64,000 nt of DNA from Phaeosaccion multiseriatum. Its lineage: Eukaryota; Ochrophyta, other classes. A program made the position numbers and the translations under genes. Position 1 is the first letter of the stretch; each line of letters opens with the position of its first letter. This document shows, one piece after another, positions 62,101 through 64,000 of the stretch. The stretch is taken from the NCBI GenBank assembly GCA_965112735.1, contig OZ218958.1, positions 806,001 through 870,000 of the forward strand, given 5' to 3'. The notes beneath the pieces are model-generated. The model was given only the letters and a program-made list of their open reading frames with translations, was not told the DNA's origin and ran no database searches.

Positions 62101-64000
62101 CACCAACCGCTGCAGTCTCGTCTCCTTCGAGGGTAACTCTATCCGATGTGAATGCGAGGCAGATCTCCTGGACCAAGCCGAGTCCACAGCCTTCACAAGC
62201 ACTCTCGTGCAGGTGGAGGGGGAGTTTACGAGTGTGGTCAGTGCGGCGGCGCTGACCGATGCCGAGAGGTGAGAACAGGCGTGTGAGGAGGGGGGGGGTT
62301 TGGGAAGGATAGGAGGGGATACAGGTGGAAGAAGGGGGAAGGGGCTTGCAAGTTGGTGGTTTGGTGTTGTGCCCTTCCCTCACACACTCACATTGCGGTG
62401 TTGTGATGCTCTATCGCACCCTCACGTTCCCACACCCTCACTTGTTGGTGATACATCACACCCTCACAGCTTCGAGCGCAACCCCGCTGGCACGAGTTTC
62501 GTGGCAGGGCTGATCGGTGTCACCCTCCTCTGCTGCGTCATTGGAGCTTCTTTGGACCGGGGAGAAAAACGCAGGGAGGAGCAGGAGGAGCAGGAGGAGC
62601 AGGAGGAGCAGGAGCAGCAGTTAGTGATACAGCAGCAGGAGGAGGAGGCGTTGGCAGCCCAGCAGCAGCAGCAGCTCCCAGAGGAGAATGGCTATCGATA
62701 TTCCCCAGGGGGGCCTTTGTTGGCCGCGAAAGGAGGCGGAGTGGCACTGGGCAGTGGGGCGGCGGCGGTGTGGGTTGGTGGTACGACGGCCTCGACGACA
62801 ACTGTGAAGCACGTGCAACCAGGCAACCCTCTGTCCAAGCACAGGGGTGGGGCTTCCGCGCTCGACTTGAAGTTGACTCGCAGTCAGAGCGTCGCTGTAT
62901 TGCCACCTTCGCAACAAGAGCGAGGGCGGTTCGATGATCAGGGAAATGAGGGAGGTCCGGGGAAGGCCTCCTCCTCCTTGGTCTTGGCCTTGCCAAGTGA
63001 GGGGAGTGAGAGGAGGATGAGGTCGGAGGAGGTGGATGTGGATGTGGATGGGGCCATGGCGGATACGGCGGCGGCATCTGTGAAAGTGGCGGAGCTGGAC
63101 GAGCTTGGGGGCTTTTGGCACACCCTCGTTTCGAGGCATTTCTTGCTCACTCCGGTGCCGTACAACAGGTCAGAGAGAGAGAGGGGGGGAGAGAGAAGAG
63201 GGGAGATGGAGAGACGTGTCGAATCGATGGATCGATGGATTACCCCACACCACACACCCCGTCTTTCTACGGCTGAGCACCAGAGACCGGTGCACGCACG
63301 CACGCCTGCGCGCCTGCCCTTCTCTCTCTCTCTCTCTGTTGCTCCCTCCCTGCACTCTCTTGCTGTCGTCCATTCCACCCTTCCATCATTTCTATCGTGC
63401 TCCCTTCCTCTGTTTCTCACCTCTCCTCCCCTCTCTTCCTCTCTCAAATCTCTCCCATCATCTGTTAAACAACCCCCCCCCCCCCCCCCCCCCCCCACCA
63501 CCACCACCACCCCACCCGCACACATTATATGCAATCAAGCAGTGAGGTGTCACGCGTGAAGCGCATCGCTTGGATTTTCATCAACCTCTCGTGTCTACTT
63601 GTGGCAGAGGCAATCTTCTTCGTCGTAGAGAGCGGAGACGAGCGCCTCACCAACTGTGAGAGCCTGTCCACCCCCGAAGCCTGCCGTGACAAGGCCACCC
63701 CGACAGGCAGCGCAGCGTGCGAGTGGGAGTTTCAGAGTCAGTCGTGTCGCTTCATCCCACCTCCCAATGACTTCTATCTCATCATTCAGACAAGGTATAC
63801 GGCTGCCTGTATGCCTGCCCGTATGCCTGCCCATACACCTGCCCATATACCTGCCCATATACCTGCCTGTATGCCTGCCCATATGCCTGCCTGTATGGCT
63901 GCCTGTATGCCTGCCCATGTGCCTGCCCATGTACCTGCCTGTATACTTGCCTGTATGCCTGCCCATACACCTTCCCATATACCTGCCCATATACCTTCCC
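50842..64000 (+). CDS. Giant repeat-bearing REJ/EGF/GPS membrane protein, polycystin-1-like (3' partial)
   Basis: Exons: 50842..50911, 51059..56093, 56395..56494, 56909..57118, 57348..57580, 57903..58043, 58514..59063, 59189..59563, 60030..60332, 60675..60878, 61195..61622, 61651..61759, 62060..62268, 62470..63168, 63543..63794, then an open intron at the window edge; about 2,970 residues so far. Signal peptide MRVFSWAALLLGVVH. One 5-kb exon holds six units of 252-272 residues. REJ-like segments follow (FRWTCVSVDDGQDC; FDVNDPPVSGSL; DNPEDLPLRYSFFF), then Cys-rich and EGF-like modules (CVDDCWNQGTC, CTCDEGFYGAAC). A GPS-type motif (CAHWDGAVSEWSTNRC then RCEC) ends without HLT/S, so self-cleavage is doubtful. 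Membrane segments are VAGLIGVTLLCCVIG and IAWIFINLSCLLVAEAIFFVV, separated by a Gln/Glu-rich loop. The order resembles polycystin-1 relatives; PLAT and channel parts would lie beyond the window. Confidence 0.72.
51097..55945 (+). repeat. Six near-identical coding units (756-816 bp)
   Basis: Units begin at the GTG of LVYG at 51097, 51853, 52669, 53485, 54301 and 55087; spacings are 756, 816, 816, 816 and 786 bp. Units two to four carry an extra DAEAGDSAAAAA segment that units one, five and six lack. Each unit has VEEVESAV, LGVVQMLVTLGPFP, FTVTVIFSGEV, PCSALFSLPN, STCTLLA and PLFRHWVGME. Central copies differ by only a few bases. The first and last units diverge most. Confidence 0.92.
56160..56338. 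repeat. CTGA tetranucleotide array
   Basis: GACTGACTGACT with GATT variants in intron 56094-56394 of the giant gene. Confidence 0.85.
56587..56880. repeat. CT dinucleotide array
   Basis: About 290 bp of CTCTCT with CGCTCT and TTTCTC interruptions on the acceptor side of intron 56495-56908. Confidence 0.9.
57178..57231 (-). repeat. GTTGGTGATA core with CTG run (intronic)
   Basis: On the plus strand TATCACCAAC (57178-57187) is followed at once by about thirteen CTG triplets, so on the minus strand a CAG run leads into the core. It lies in the intron of the giant gene after exon 56909..57118. Confidence 0.88.
59100..59175. repeat. GGA triplet run filling a short intron
   Basis: Purine triplets make up most of the 125-nt intron 59064-59188 of the giant gene. 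The frame changes across it, which is why an intron is needed. Confidence 0.7.
59564..60028. repeat. GTGC/GTGGG array then CTC/CTG triplet array
   Basis: The intron begins GTGCGTGCGTGCGTGC and GTGGGTGTGG (to about 59680) and ends in a CTCCTCCTG then CTC triplet array (59770-60020) before the acceptor at 60029. Confidence 0.85.
60433..60655. repeat. CTCCC pentanucleotide array
   Basis: About 215 bp of nearly perfect CCTCC-C units in intron 60333-60674. Confidence 0.9.
61623..61650 (+). other. Predicted 28-nt intron
   Basis: To keep the frame from exon 61195..61622 into VECFYQDGSGGWETVEV, a 28-nt gap starting GTGAGT and ending ACTCACAG must be removed. It is the only consensus donor in the right phase, and reading through hits TGA at once. 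A 19-nt alternative using the earlier CAG at 61641 keeps the same frame. Confidence 0.5.
61760..61830. repeat. GTGAGTGGGT array at a 5' splice site
   Basis: The intron donor GTGAGTGGGT is itself the repeated unit, present about seven times. Confidence 0.85.
62444..62453 (+). repeat. GTTGGTGATA core, intronic copy without CAG flanks
   Basis: Exact core just before the acceptor at 62469, flanked by CTT and CATCACACC. It is the only exact non-coding copy not beside CAG/CTG repeats. Confidence 0.65.
62620..62629 (+). repeat. GTTAGTGATA, one-base variant of the core, exonic (LVI frame)
   Basis: Lies between GAGCAGCA and CAGCAGCAGG in the loop after the first membrane segment of the giant protein. 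It is read Leu-Val-Ile between glutamines, as in the nucleoporin copy at 9719. Confidence 0.8.
63470..63515. repeat. C run and CCA repeat at a 3' splice site
   Basis: A run of over 20 C followed by CCACCACC lies upstream of the acceptor at 63542. Confidence 0.85.
63795..64000. repeat. GTATGCCTGCCC array at a 5' splice site
   Basis: The last intron in the window opens GTATACGGCTGCCTGTATGC and continues as about 12-16-bp units (CCCATATACCTG, CCTGTATGCCTG) to the window edge. The minus frame reads it as a Met-Gly-Arg repeat, which is an artefact. Confidence 0.85.

Overview
The window is nuclear DNA from a eukaryote with spliced genes. It is most likely a photosynthetic stramenopile (ochrophyte alga, possibly close to brown algae). 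Three predicted proteins begin with a secretory signal followed by Phe at the predicted cleavage point (VDS-FAT, TEA-FNM, VNA-FTAP). This is the ASAFAP-type bipartite signal of plastids derived from red algae. Genes have many introns with GT-AG ends. The introns are dominated by microsatellites, so most long open frames in this window are artefacts of simple repeats. The lineage call is inference; the exon models come from reading splice sites and checking that phases join.

Layout. (1) 1-3189 (+): 3' part of a UBX-domain p97/Cdc48 adaptor with UAS, UIM and UBX modules. (2) 3630-4588 (+): an orphan C-terminal piece of an acyl-CoA synthetase. (3) 5122-16956 (-): an 11-exon Nup214/Nup159-type nucleoporin of about 2,989 residues with a beta-propeller, a coiled coil and two FG regions. 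(4) 17355-23768 (+): a plastid-targeted saccharopine-dehydrogenase-like oxidoreductase in 14 exons. (5) 23872-24679 (+): a short prolyl-4-hydroxylase-type dioxygenase. (6) 25289-27528 (-): a TRIC-like cation channel. (7) 27646-32664 (+): a Dbp3-like DEAD-box helicase. (8) 33745-40198 (-): a PreP-type M16C protease with a plastid signal. (9) 40497-45699 (+): an unrecognised protein with a mitochondrion-like N-terminus. (10) about 45990-46690 (-): decayed coding sequence resembling a mobile element. (11) 47188-49180 (+): a plastid-targeted PDZ protein. (12) 50842 to beyond the window end (+): a giant secretory/membrane protein with six near-identical units of about 250-272 residues in one 5-kb exon, then REJ-like, EGF-like and GPS modules and two membrane segments, resembling polycystin-1 relatives.

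Neighbouring genes share no obvious pathway. Several are arranged head to head (Nup214/oxidoreductase 398 bp apart, TRIC/Dbp3 117 bp apart, PreP/unknown 298 bp apart) and probably share promoters.

The most unusual signal is a conserved core, GTTGGTGATA, mostly set inside CAG/CTG repeats. About eleven copies occur on both strands, in introns, exons and intergenic DNA. Exonic copies are read in three different frames (VGDT, LVI, VSPT), so the DNA or RNA word is conserved and not a peptide. A second dispersed word, GGATGGCAGTGGATGG, and a general polarity of intron repeats (purine/GT-rich after donors, pyrimidine-rich before acceptors) suggest that splice-site sequences seed the repeats.
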